Shown piece after piece: positions 47,444 through 58,374 of a DNA stretch of 64,000 nt. The position numbers and the translations under genes are program-made. The notes under the pieces are model-generated. The model ran no database searches, was not told the DNA's origin, and was given only the letters and a program-made list of their open reading frames with translations. The stretch's first letter is position 1, and each line of letters opens with the position of its first letter. Origin of the DNA: Corylus avellana (taxonomy: Eukaryota > Streptophyta > Magnoliopsida > Fagales > Betulaceae); assembly GCF_901000735.1 (NCBI RefSeq), contig NC_081550.1, forward strand, positions 1,694,669 through 1,758,668. The letters are read 5' to 3'.

Positions 47444-50400
47444 ATGGAATATCATATGAATGACTTTAGACCAATTCTGAGCAGTTTTGGAGCTGAATCT
47501 CAAGGTGGATGTGAAGTGGATCTGAATATTCCCACAACAATCATGGATTCTAATGTCATCATGGACAATACGATTATAGAGCCTCGTGATGACATGGAAT
47601 TTGATTCTCATGAAGCCGCATATTCGTTTTACAAAGAATATGCAAAGTCTGCAGGGTTTGGCACTGCCAAATTGAGCAGTCGTCGGTCTAGGGCGTCAAG
47701 GGAATTTATTGATGCAAAATTTTCATGCATAAGATACGGGAATAAGCAACAGTCTGATGATGCCATCAATCCTCGACCTTCTCCGAAAATTGGTTGTAAA
47801 GCAAGCATGCATGTGAAAAGAAGACAAAATGGAAAGTGGTATATATATAGTTTTGTGAAGGAGCATAATCACGAGCTCTTGCCTTCTCAGGTGCATTTCT
47901 TTCGGAGTCACCGAAATGTTGATCCACTCAAGAGTGATGTTCGAGTACGAAGACGGAAAAATTTAGGTGCAGGGTCGAAGCTGTTCAGTGCCTATCAGAA
48001 TGTTGATTGTTTAGAGAGTTATATAAGAACTCAGAATGATAAAGGACGGAGTTTGGTTCTAGAACCGGGGGATGCTCAAATACTACTGGAACATTTTATG
48101 CATATGCAGGAAGAGAATCCAAAGTTCTTCTATGCAGTTGATTTAAATGAAGAGCATCGACTGAGAAATGTGTTTTGGGTGGATGCCAAAGGCATGGAAG
48201 ATTATACTACCTTTTGTGATGTGGTTACTTTTGACACCACATATTTCACAAACAAGTATAAAATGCCATTGGTTTTTTTTATTGGTGTCAACCATCATAT
48301 TCAACCCACATTGCTTGGTTGTGCATTGATTGCAGATGAGACATTTTATACTTTTGTTTGGTTAATGCAAACATGGTTTATAGCAATGGAGGAACGAGCT
48401 CCAAGGGTAATACTCACTGACCAAAACAATGCCATAAAAGCAGCTATTAAAGCAGTCTTTCCAGGTACACGTCATTGTTATTGTTTGTGGCATGTATTGG
48501 AAAAGATCCCTAGACAGCTTGATTTTTTGTGCATGTGGAACGATATTTTTATGCCAAAATTCAATAAATGTATCTGTAAGTCATGGACAGAGGAAGAATT
48601 TGAAAAGAGATGGTGGAAATTGCTCGACAGATTCAATCTTAGAGAGGTTGAATGGGTTCAAACCTTGTATGAGGATCGCAAACATTGGGTCCCTACTTTT
48701 ATGAAAGACATCTCTTTTGCTGGGTTGTCTACAACTTTGCGCTCAGAAAGCTTAAGCTCTTGGTTTGACAAATATGTCCAAGGGGAGACTTCGTTGAGAG
48801 AGTTTATAGAACGATACAAGGTAATTCTCGAAGATAGGTTTGAAGAAGAAGCCAAAGCAAATTTTGATGCATGGCATGAAACGCCTGAGTTGAAGTCTCC
48901 ATCACCATTTGAAAAACAGATGTCACTAGTGTATACGCATGAAATTTTCAAGAAATTCCAAGTTGAGGTTTTGGGAGTAGCTGCTTGTCATCTTAAGAAA
49001 GAAAATGAAGATGAGATGAAGACAACATACACTGTTAAAGACTTTGAAGATAATCAGAATTATATAGTAGAATGGAATGAATCAAAATCAGATATATATT
49101 GTTCATGCCGCTCATTTGAATATAAAGGTTATCTCTGCAGACATACTATTGTAGTTCTCCAAATGTCTGGTGTTTTCAGCATCCCGTCTAAATATGTATT
49201 GCAGCGATGGACTAATGCTGCAAGAAGCAGGCATACCATTGGCGAAAGATTGGATGAGGTGCAGTCTAAGGTCCGTCGTTACAATGATTTATGTCGACGA
49301 GCCATAATATTGGGTGAAGAAGGTTCACTGTCTCAAGAGAGTTACAATCTTGCTCTCTGTGCCATAAGAGAAGCTTTGAAGCATTGCACAACTGTGAATA
49401 ACTCAGGAGAGAACGATTCAAGAACTATGACCTCGGCAACTCATCCTGTTTGTGGTGTTGAAGTAAATCAATCCATCAATGCGTCTAATGAGGTGATGCC
49501 TGATCCTAAGGTGACTTATGCAAACAAGGCTCCTAGGAGAGCTGGAGCTGGGAAGGAAGTGGCAAGTAACAGAAATAGTTCAACCAATAAAGGAAAGGTT
49601 AGTGAATGTGATCATTGATATTTAACTTTTTAAATGTCTCGCCACTGGAAACTGTTTGAAAAAAAAAAAAAAACTGATGTTTGCTTGATGTATATAACAG
49701 GTACCCCAGATAGAAGCTGCGAGTCTGGGCATACAAGATGGCTTTCACCAAATGGTATGTATATGCTCTCATCATTATACCAATTTAGAAAAAAAAAAAA
49801 TATTAAGGACTATTTCTGTTTCAATTTCAATTAACTTTGTTCTCTATCAAACTTGATGAAGAATTTGCTCTGAGTTGGATTCACCTTTTGGAAATTCTTT
49901 ACTTCACAGACACAGATTGTTGGAAATCTAGTGGCAATGACCTGTGAAGATTTTTTTGCTTCTGAGCATGAAATAAAGCATTTAGCTTTGTGAATATAAT
50001 TTTTGATTTTTTTGCTACTGATAGTGTAATGTGGTTATGCCAATACAAGCTAGAATTTGTGGTGGCATTCAACATCGGCCTCGATAGCAAAGTTTTCCTC
50101 TAAACTAGTTTATTAAATTGGGTTGGAGGAATTTTGTCTAACCTAATTTATGAAACTGACATGTCCAAAAATGCACATGACTTGTCTCGCTTGCATTTTT
50201 GATAAGAGTATTCTTACATGTACATATCGGTTTAATAGATTGGATTGGAGGAAATTCCTCCAACCTAGTTATAGTTGTGGCAACTCGAGAATGTTCTTGT
50301 AAGGTTTGTTTAGCTACATAGTTTTTACTTAGGTCATGCTTTTGATGAGATTTTTGATGTTACCATACTTGTGGCAGGAAATGCCTAACATGAGGCCCGC

Positions 50401-50527
50401 ACAGTTACATAGCCCGGTGCCGACCCCATTTCAAATCATGGTGCCTACAATGTTTCAAAATGTCAATTCAACACAGTTCAATAATGTAGCTTCAACAAAT
50501 TTGCACGAAAATCATCTCCCTCGGTAG
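47444..50527 (+). CDS. FAR1/FHY3-family (FAR1-related sequence) transcription factor
   Basis: Exons 47444-49597, 49701-49754 and 50378-50527, phase 0, 785 residues. Order: FAR1-type N-terminal zinc-binding DNA-binding domain at about 50-147 (SFYKEYAKSAGF, DAKFSC95, C118, EH141NH143EL); MULE-transposase-like domain at about 258-352 (VVTFDTTY with D264, VILTDQNNA with D326, RHCYCLWH); SWIM zinc finger at about 540-577 (C553, C555, C565, H567); C-terminal VPQIEAASLGIQDGFHQM and a short tail ending HENHLPR. Domain order and length match FHY3/FAR1 relatives, transcription factors domesticated from Mutator-like transposases, which act in far-red light signalling, clock and other programmes. By wording it is closest to FHY3 and FRS4-like proteins; I do not assign a specific symbol. 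It is divergent to LSM8 and has a related 5' region. Confidence 0.94.
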
Positions 50528-51000
50528 CTTGATTTTTAGCTTCTGTTGTAAAGATTACTTACACATTTAACTGCTTTAAGGACTGTAACAAAAGCACTTG
50601 TTAACATGTTAGCTGTTGCCAACTGTTGTCCAAGGTATGAAAAAGTAGAATTCTGTTGTCCAGTTCAGAATTTCTCTTGTAAAATTCTGTTGTTGGGGAT
50701 CCCATTGCTGTGTCCAGTTCATTAAAATTCTGTTGTCCAACTGTTGTAAAGATTACGTGCACATTAACTGCTCGATTTCTCTTGTAATAAAACTAGTAAT
50801 ATAAGGCAAGCCTTTGTCATGAATTATACATTTTGCTTGCTTGTTATTTGCTTATTGGATTCCATTCATTTATATTTATTCTCTTATTTTAAGTTTGGTA
50901 TTAATCCTTTTAAATCTACTGTATTTCTGTTTGGGCCTGTTGTTGGGAGCCTACCCCTCTTGAATTTTGCTTTTCTTAACCCATTTCCCAGATTTGCTCA

Positions 51001-51031
<31 letters not shown>

Positions 51032-53512
51032 TGAAGCTGACAAACATTTCCTTTGCTCCTTATTGTAATCACCCAGCCCATCACCCTCTCCTTGTTTTGG
51101 AGCTAGTGAGAACGATACGAAAGTTTCTTATTGGACATGCTGATGGCTGAACACAAAAGGCTAGAAAAGCCTACACCATCAATTTGTGAGAGAGACTGTT
51201 CAGGATAAGGTTTTCTGGTTATTGGTTCCTAGTATTCCTAGTAGTGTTTTTTTATTTTTTGGTTAAGATGACGTGGTTTATGCCAAAGTATAAGAGTATT
51301 GATAGCAGCTCTCCTATATGTGGTTCACTTCCTTTAAGTTTAGAAAAAATGTAAAAAAAATGTTTAAAAAAGCCACTCATAGCAGATTTCTTATATCATC
51401 TCTAAACATTAGGATCGCTATTGCACTGTAGCAATCCTTGTGCTTATTAAAAAATTAAAAAACTCATTATCTCTCCTGAATCATTAAAAAAGTAAATAAA
51501 TGATATTTAATTAGTATACGAATGATAAATGGAAGCTATTGTGGAGTGTATGAAGACAGAGAAGTAAAAAATTGTTTTGATCCTTAAATGTAGGGAAAAT
51601 GACAAGAAAACGGCAGAAAATGCTTTAATAGTTATAGTTGGTCTCTCTCATCTATCTTTTTCGCTTAAAAAAGAAAAAAGAAAAAAGAGGACTTGAGAGA
51701 ATTTGCGAGACCGTGGCCTTGAAATGTTCTAGGAGTGGCGGGTGAAATTATTTTTGGCCACTCGTTTATCTTATTGCTTGCTGTGAGGGGAAAGTTAAAT
51801 ACTCAAAAGATAGATAGTTGGTTTTGGCTTTCTTGGAGATATGAAATGTTTTTATGTGGAATGGATGGGGGAGAATATTGGCCATCTAATCTTTTTGTTT
51901 GTTGCCTATTCTCTAGAGTGAATGGTGCACTTTGTTACATATATGTCATATATCTTGGGTTCACAGAAATTGGAAGGATAATTCAGCGGTTGGCCTTTAT
52001 TTTAAAGCAAAATCTTTTTTTTTTTGTTTTTCCTTTATGGACACTCAATCCCAGAGCCATTGGACTTTTTTTTTTAACCTTTTGTCTAATTATACTCGAA
52101 CATGTCATATGCCGATAGCTAGCTTCCTCATCAAAGCAAACACCTTTTTTAATGTACAACACAAAAGTTTTGTTTGATTACATATTGGTTAGAGAAAAAA
52201 GATATGATTAAAAATATTGAACCCTTTCTAAGAACATGTACTAATTGGGATGCTTAATCCCAATCATTTTGCTAAACAAAAAGCATGATTCCAGTTTAGT
52301 CAACACAATTAAACAAATTTTTCCCTATTTTCACTCTCAAACTTATTAATATAGAGTTTCACTTAACGTGTAAGTGGACTCTACATCCCAAATTGTCCGA
52401 AAGGCACTTTATCATTCCAACCTTGCCTCTCTTATTTTTTTTGCCTAAAATTCATAAAATTCAAATAAAAAATTTAAGGAGATTTTCGTCATAAGGTTCT
52501 ACTAGTATTTATTTACTTATTGGTAATAAGGTTATTGCAACACCGACTCGCTCTCGTTGATTTGTCGGTCCGATATGTGACATTTGTATTTGGATTTTGT
52601 TACCAACTTGCATATCAAATGACATCGTTAATTATCTTCACGACGGGGTTTATCATTATAAATTTATAATAAAATCTCAATAATTCAATTGGAAAACAAT
52701 AATTGGATTTTGATGAATTGTGCGTGTTAGAATAATAACCTAGATCGGAATTTTGATCGGGATTGTTCAAGTTAAAAAGTTTTATTTGTATTATAATTAA
52801 GTTTATTATCTATCTATCTAATTTATCATATTTATTTTAGCTTTCCCACTAAAGAATGGAAAAAGCAAGAAGCTCTAATCGTATCATTATAATAAAGAAA
52901 AAGCAAAAAGTTCAAATCATATCATTCTAATAAAGAATGAAAAAGCAAGAAGCTTCAATGATAAATCATTTCATTATAAAGGGCAATGATTAGGCGACAA
53001 TACAGTTTGTTGTTTTTCACTGTTCTCTTACAACGTGGGGAATTTTTTATAACTTCATTTTTTTTTAAAAAAAAATGATAAAATATTTTTTTTTTCCATA
53101 AAATAATACATTATCTCAAGAAAAACAACTTCCTCAAAGACAAAATTTGTAGGCAAGATGAATTACATTGAATCGAAACACCGAATCACCTACCTACATA
53201 CTTTAATAACAAATGCTAGTTTACATTAAAAATACATGTAAAAATTATATACTCTAAGAACAAATGTTAGTTTAATAAACTAAATTAAAAGAATTTACTC
53301 TAAACCCAATTTAAAAAAAAAAAAAAAAAAAATTGCCCATAAAAATGCCCAAAGACATTAATTGACATGAACAAAATAGGTGCTCTCTTTATTGGTCTTA
53401 TTAATATAGCTAGATTTTGTAGCATCCATGGTGTTTGCTATAAATGCTACAAATTCTAGTTTTTAATGCTTTTTATATAGTGATTTTTTTGTTTTTTTGA
53501 AAAAATATTTTG
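50528..53512. other. Intergenic stretch, no gene seen
   Basis: 3' flank of the FAR1-like gene, a CA/A-rich microsatellite at 51001-51030, homopolymers and AT-rich repeats. 53220-53320 belongs to the dispersed AT-rich family also seen at about 30770 and 31320. No coding exon supported. Confidence 0.55.
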
Positions 53513-53612
53513 NNNNNNNNNNNNNNNNNNNNNNNNNNNNNNNNNNNNNNNNNNNNNNNNNNNNNNNNNNNNNNNNNNNNNNNNNNNNNNNNNNNNNNNN
53601 NNNNNNNNNNNN
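53513..53612. other. Assembly gap (100 N)
   Basis: Exactly 100 N, conventional unknown-length gap, directly upstream of a truncated open frame. Confidence 0.98.
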
Positions 53613-54655
53613 TGTTGGTGGATCAAAATTTACGGGAAATTTTGAAACTTTGAAGAAATGCTATTTACTGGAACAAAAATACTGGAAGGAATTCTTTGCA
53701 ACTCCATTTGATGCATCTCCTTCGCTGGATCTTCAAAGCCAAAATTCTCCTCCTCCCGGTTTTGACGTCGTTGGTGAATCATCCCCAACCAAAGGTGCGG
53801 TTTCTGGTTCTTCTTGGAAAGAAAATAATTTTTGGGAAGAAAATAATTCTAGGGTTGATGAAATTAAAAATTCTGATTTTTTAGAAAATAATTCTGTAAT
53901 TTTTTCTGAAAAAAAATCGTTGTTTTGGGAGTTTTTCTGGAGATAAAACCACTGTTGATCAAAACTACACCGTTTTGATCAACAGTGAAAGGGGCAAAGA
54001 AACCCCTGCGTCAGGTATCCCAAACGGCGCCGTTCCATTTAATTGGAACGACGCCGTTCAGGCGTCTGACCCAGGGGCGCGCATTACAGCCCCCCGAAAC
54101 GACGCCGTTTTGGCGTCTCCAGAAGGGCGCGCCCCATCATCTCCAAACGACGTCGTTCCCCTTCAAAGGAACAACGCCGTTTCGTTCTCGGCAGAGAACG
54201 TCTACAGTCCCATTCGGGACGACGTCGTTTCATATCGAAACGACGCCAATATTCGAACTCTCGAGCAGGCGCGTAAAAAACGACACGACGTCGTTTTGGA
54301 TAAATCCAAAAACGACACCGTTTCGGATTTTCAAAACCCGATCCAAGAAGTGACCCGAACCGGGCCCAAGTGGAAGCATACGGCTCGAAAATCCGTACTG
54401 AGAGCCCAAGCCCAAGCAAAAAGGGCCCAAGCCCAATCGGGTCAAGCCCGTTTTCAGCCCAGTACAACCGGATCAGAACCGACCCGAGACCCGCATTGCT
54501 ACCAGGAGCCCCGATTTGACCCAGAGGTCCGACCCTACCAGGAGCCCCGATTTTACCTTTGCATGCAGTTTTTTTTTTTTTTTCTTCTAATTTCCTTTCT
54601 TTCCAATTCATGTTTGAATCCCTGGGTTTGGTATTCTGATATATTCTGGATCTGA
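53613..54655 (+). pseudogene. Decayed reading frame, possibly LINE ORF1-like, with N-D-A/V-V repeats
   Basis: The frame enters from the gap as VGGSKFTGNFETLKKCYLLE and QKYWKEFFATPFDASPSLDL, then shifts by one base near 53930 (SGDKTTVDQNYTVLINSERG is readable in the next frame). It continues as a low-complexity segment with recurrent NDAV/NDVV/DDVV, then GPKWKHTARKS and an Ala/Gln/Arg-rich stretch. PKWK(H/R)xAR wording occurs near the end of plant LINE ORF1 proteins, hence the tentative call. The end (LCMQFFFFF) is translated poly-T and is not real coding sequence. No zinc knuckle was found. Function unknown. Confidence 0.45.
54020..54330. repeat. Cluster of AACGACG(C/T)CGTT palindromes
   Basis: About eight near-palindromic copies in 300 bp, e.g. 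AACGACGCCGTTC (54047), AAACGACGCCGTTTT (54097), AAACGACGTCGTTCC (54145), GACGACGTCGTTTC (54218), ACGACGTCGTTTTGG (about 54286), AAACGACACCGTTTC (54309). Spacing is irregular, 20-50 bp. Confidence 0.8.
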
Positions 54656-56280
54656 TTGCAGGGTGTGTACAAGTGTAGGAGATGTTAGAGCAGTTACTAA
54701 TATTTACCCGAGGGGGATTAATCCTCTGGACATGTAAAGAGCTTGGAAATGCTCTTAGGGGATCACCAATTGACACCTTGATCTGGTCTTGTCTTTTGCA
54801 AGAACGACAAGGAGGTGGAAATTTCTGGTAATAACTGCCTTTTCTTGTCTTGTCTTGAATATATGGCTTCTAGCATTTGTGGTCATTATGTTTTAGCATT
54901 AATTTTTGTCTAGGAATAAAATATATGTCGTTTATTGTTAAAACACACATTAACTATATGATTATGGTGATCAGAGAATACTATTATAGATGGGCTTTTG
55001 GATCCATTTCTTTGCTTTCTCGTTTTGATCCTTGTAGCAAGCATAAGAATCTATGGTTAGTGCTATGCAATAGAATTCCTGGCATTACCAACCCAGCTTT
55101 CATAATATACCCTGTTGTTTGTGATTATGAAAATTTTGGTACTTGAAGAATTTGGCAAACATGTCTGGTCATCTCATGGTGCTGAAGGATTGAGTTAAAT
55201 ACTTGTTTAACAATGAGTGCAAGGTAATTTATATGCTCAATGTGTGCTATGATGACATGATGAAGCAATACAAAAGCATTGCAATTAATTAGTTTAAGGC
55301 CAACATGATTTACATTTCTTTAACTAGAAGAACACTCTGCAATCAGTGAGAAAATGGAAGTTAGTTCCATTTAATACTAGAATAGTTCATAACTTATTTC
55401 ATTTTTTTGTGTGTTTTTGAAACCCTATTCTAGCGATAACAGAATTTTTCCTTCTTTTTGTACAAGTACTCTGTTTTATGTCTTTGTATGGAGTGAGATA
55501 ATTTGCTGTATACATGAATAGGCCTATTGTCTATGTGGTGATCATTTGATTCTAATAAAACAAGTTTCCCTTTCTCACTTCTCAGGCTTTAGATTTCTGG
55601 CCAAACAGGAGCTCCCAGGAAGATTTCAAAGGTTGTTGTAAACTGATTTTAGGAGATTGGTTTTCTTAATTTCTTGGAGAGGTAATACCCAATATGATTG
55701 TTGGAATTTTTGGATTTCGAGCAACAATTTATGCTGATTTGGACATAATGTTAAGGTTTTTTGGAGATCTTTATAAGCACAATTTTAGGGATAAAATAGA
55801 GGACTTGAGGGTATTAAAAATCTATTGTGAGGTCTTGAGTGTCAAGCTTTGTGTTTCTGCCGGAATATGTATTATAATTTAGCTAGTGATTTTGTAATAA
55901 CTTTGTGTATCTCAGACTTGTATTATTGTGTGCAGGAGGGATATTTTTTAGGATGGCTAATAATGAAGAGACAGGTAGCCCAGGTTGGGGTGCTTCGTTT
56001 GAGGTTACCCTCCAGAGAAGCAGCTGCCTCTTAAATACAAAGATCTTTCATTTTGCTTCCCTGGAGGCTTGGAGGTTGGGTGTATGCTTTTTGGGTCAAT
56101 TTTTGGAATGATCAGTTTGTGTATTTGAAAGTTAGGAGCTATATTTCTTATTGCTCATGACTTCTAGTTGTTCAGCTGCTGTGGAATCATAACTTTAGTT
56201 ATCTCGAGCGATTTGACTATAAATAGGCTTGATGTAATTCTCATAACTGTTATATAATAACATCTATTATAAGCAGTTTT
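54656..56280. other. Gene-free stretch between decayed frame and CACTA end
   Basis: AT-rich, with no open frame of coding character. It may be remnant transposon sequence connecting 53613-54655 with the CACTA terminus, but I see no motif that proves it. Confidence 0.4.
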
Positions 56281-56299
56281 TTTTTTTTTTTTTTTTTAA

Positions 56300-56763
56300 A
56301 TATCATTAGCGGCGACCTCAAGGTCGCCGCTAATGATTTTTTTTATTCTTACGATTATCAATAGCGGCGACCTAGATGTCGCCGCTACTGTCCATCAATA
56401 GCAGCGACCTAGAAGGTCGCCGCTATTGACTATCAATAGTGGCGACCCAAAAGGTCGCCGCTACTGACTGTCAATAGCGGCGACATTTTTGTCGCCGCTC
56501 TTGACCATCATTAACGGCGACACTCGGCCCATTTCAAGCTTTTTTGTGGCAACAAAAAAAAGTCAATAGCGACGACTTTTAGTCGCCGCTATTGACCCAT
56601 TAATAGCGGCGACCCCAGATGTTGCCGCTATTGATCATCAGTGGCGGATTAATACCAGCCACTGAATAGCGGCCAAGGGTCGCCGCTATTGATCAATAGC
56701 GGCGACGTTTTGCTCATTAGCGGCGACTTTGGGTCGCCGCTAATGAGCAAATTTCATGTAGTG
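56300..56763. mobile_element. CACTA-type transposon terminus made of a hairpin array
   Basis: The right boundary is ATTTCATGTAGTG, i.e. CACTACATGAAAT in reverse complement, a CACTA end at 56763. Inside lie about nine inverted-repeat units of the form (T/A)AGCGGCGAC(C)...(G)GTCGCCGCTA with 3-12-nt loops, e.g. at about 56308, 56358, 56397, 56430 and 56475. No CACTA left end is found in the sequenced DNA, so this is a truncated element or a terminus whose partner lies in the 53513-53612 gap. A 20-nt poly-T precedes the array. Confidence 0.8.
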
Positions 56764-57278
56764 CTAGTGACTTCTGCTTTATCAAACGTGGTCCCAATCG
56801 ATTAAAAAAGTATGTTGATATAACATAAACATGAAAGTAATTTTACGGGCACCTAACGCAAATCTATCAAACAAAGACAGCTTTTTTTGGATAAAATTGC
56901 AGTAATTTTTGTTGTCAGAAACAACAAGAGGAATATCAAAATTACTTATAAGTAAACCACCATGCCCAAGCAAACTCACATGTAGTAGGTCAGAAAATCA
57001 CTTTTCTTTGAGACAAGCACCAGTTTCATTTCCAAAAAAAAAAAAAAAAAAAAAAAAGAAAAATTCCTGTGTCATGCTTCCCGGCGACAGGCATGGGTCC
57101 ACGTGTCAGGCTTCATGGAATTTTCGTTGTGTTCTTTGCCACATAGGATCATTCCAGAACAGGAATTTTTTTTAGCAAACCAATTAAATAGGGAAATTCC
57201 AATTCCAGCATATGTTCTTCGCCAATCTACAAAACACGTTGGGGGACAAAATCGTCACAAAAAAATACTTGACGTGTG

Positions 57279-57290
57279 TATATATATTTA
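57279..57290 (+). promoter_or_regulatory. Likely TATA box of the DRT100-like gene
   Basis: TATATATATTTA lies about 47 bp upstream of the start codon at 57337, in an otherwise mixed-composition context. A transcription start about 30 bp downstream would give a very short leader. Confidence 0.5.
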
Positions 57291-57336
57291 AACGCAGTCA
57301 GCTCCCATGCCCATGCACAGTTAGAGAAAAATCAAA

Positions 57337-58374
57337 ATGAGCGCGGTAATTTGGTGGTTAACGCTGACACTAATAGCCGTTAGCTCTGCGGTTATTGACG
57401 GCTGCTTGCCATCGGACCGGGCAGCACTACTGGCTTTCCGGGCAGCCCTCCGTGAGCCCTATCTCGGCATCTTCAACACGTGGACGGGCAGCGACTGTTG
57501 CCATTGGTACGGCGTAAGTTGTGATCCGAAGACTTATCGGGTCGATGAAATCAACCTCGCCGGAGAGTCCGACGACCTGATCTTCAGGCAAGCCCACCGC
57601 TCCGGTTACATGACCGGCAACATCTCACACGCCATCTGCAGGCTCAAATACCTCTCGTCTATCACCATCACCGACTGGAAGGGGATCACCGGCGACATCC
57701 CCCGATGTATCTCCTCCCTTCCTTTTCTCCAAATCTTGGACCTCACCGGAAACCGAATCTCGAGCCCAATTCCGGGAAATATCGGGCGGCTCCGTTGGCT
57801 CACCTTTCTCAGCCTCGCCGACAATTTGATATACGGGAGAATCCCACCGTCCATCACGAAGCTCACAAACTTGATGCACCTAGACCTCCGACAAAACCAA
57901 CTCTCCGGTAGGATTCCCCGACAATTCGGGCAACTCAAGATGCTAAGTCGGGCTTTGCTCAGTCACAACCGGCTCGCCGGGTGGATACCCCATTCGATTT
58001 CCGAAATTTACCGCCTCGCAGATTTTGATCTTTCTTCGAACCAACTCTCGGGTCCAATCCCAGATTGGCTCGGTAAAATGGAAGTTCTCTCAACACTAAA
58101 TCTCGACGGTAATAAAATATCGGGTACGATTCCGGGCAGTTTGTTGAACTCTAGGATTTTGAACTTAAATTTGAGCCGAAACGCGCTCAACGGTAACATA
58201 CCGGATTCTTTCGGGCCGAGATCGTATTTCATCACGCTTGACTTGTCGTATAATAATCTGGAGGGCACGATACCGAAATCGTTGGCTTCGGCTGGGTATA
58301 TCGGAAGCATGGATGTGAGCCATAACCACATACGTGGGCAAATACCACCAGGGTCGCCATTCGACCATCTTTGA
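57337..58374 (+). CDS. DRT100-like extracellular LRR protein, C-terminal cap missing
   Basis: Intronless, 345 residues. A hydrophobic signal peptide (about 1-22) precedes the LRRNT_2 cap starting C23LPSDRAALLAFRAAL, with DCCHWYGVSC (C54, C55, C62). About nine plant-type LRRs follow, of the pattern LxxLxLxxNxxxGxIPxxxG, from about residue 95 to 335 (DLTGNRISSPIPGNIG; DLSSNQLSGPIPDWLG; NLDGNKISGTIPGSLL). Order and wording match DRT100-type proteins and related polygalacturonase-inhibitor-like secreted LRR proteins. The usual ending after PFDHL (a further 20-odd residues with a Cys pair) is absent: PFDHL is followed at once by TGA. Codon use is GC-rich and unlike the AT-rich surroundings, as expected for a real gene. 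It may still be secreted and folded, but without its C-terminal cap. Confidence 0.9.
   Translation: MSAVIWWLTLTLIAVSSAVIDGCLPSDRAALLAFRAALREPYLGIFNTWTGSDCCHWYGVSCDPKTYRVDEINLAGESDDLIFRQAHRSGYMTGNISHAICRLKYLSSITITDWKGITGDIPRCISSLPFLQILDLTGNRISSPIPGNIGRLRWLTFLSLADNLIYGRIPPSITKLTNLMHLDLRQNQLSGRIPRQFGQLKMLSRALLSHNRLAGWIPHSISEIYRLADFDLSSNQLSGPIPDWLGKMEVLSTLNLDGNKISGTIPGSLLNSRILNLNLSRNALNGNIPDSFGPRSYFITLDLSYNNLEGTIPKSLASAGYIGSMDVSHNHIRGQIPPGSPFDHL

Noticed and set aside
54084..54776. 230-codon minus-strand open frame
   Set aside because: Shadow of the plus-strand repeat-rich frame, created by the palindromic ACGACGTCGT motifs that stay open on both strands.
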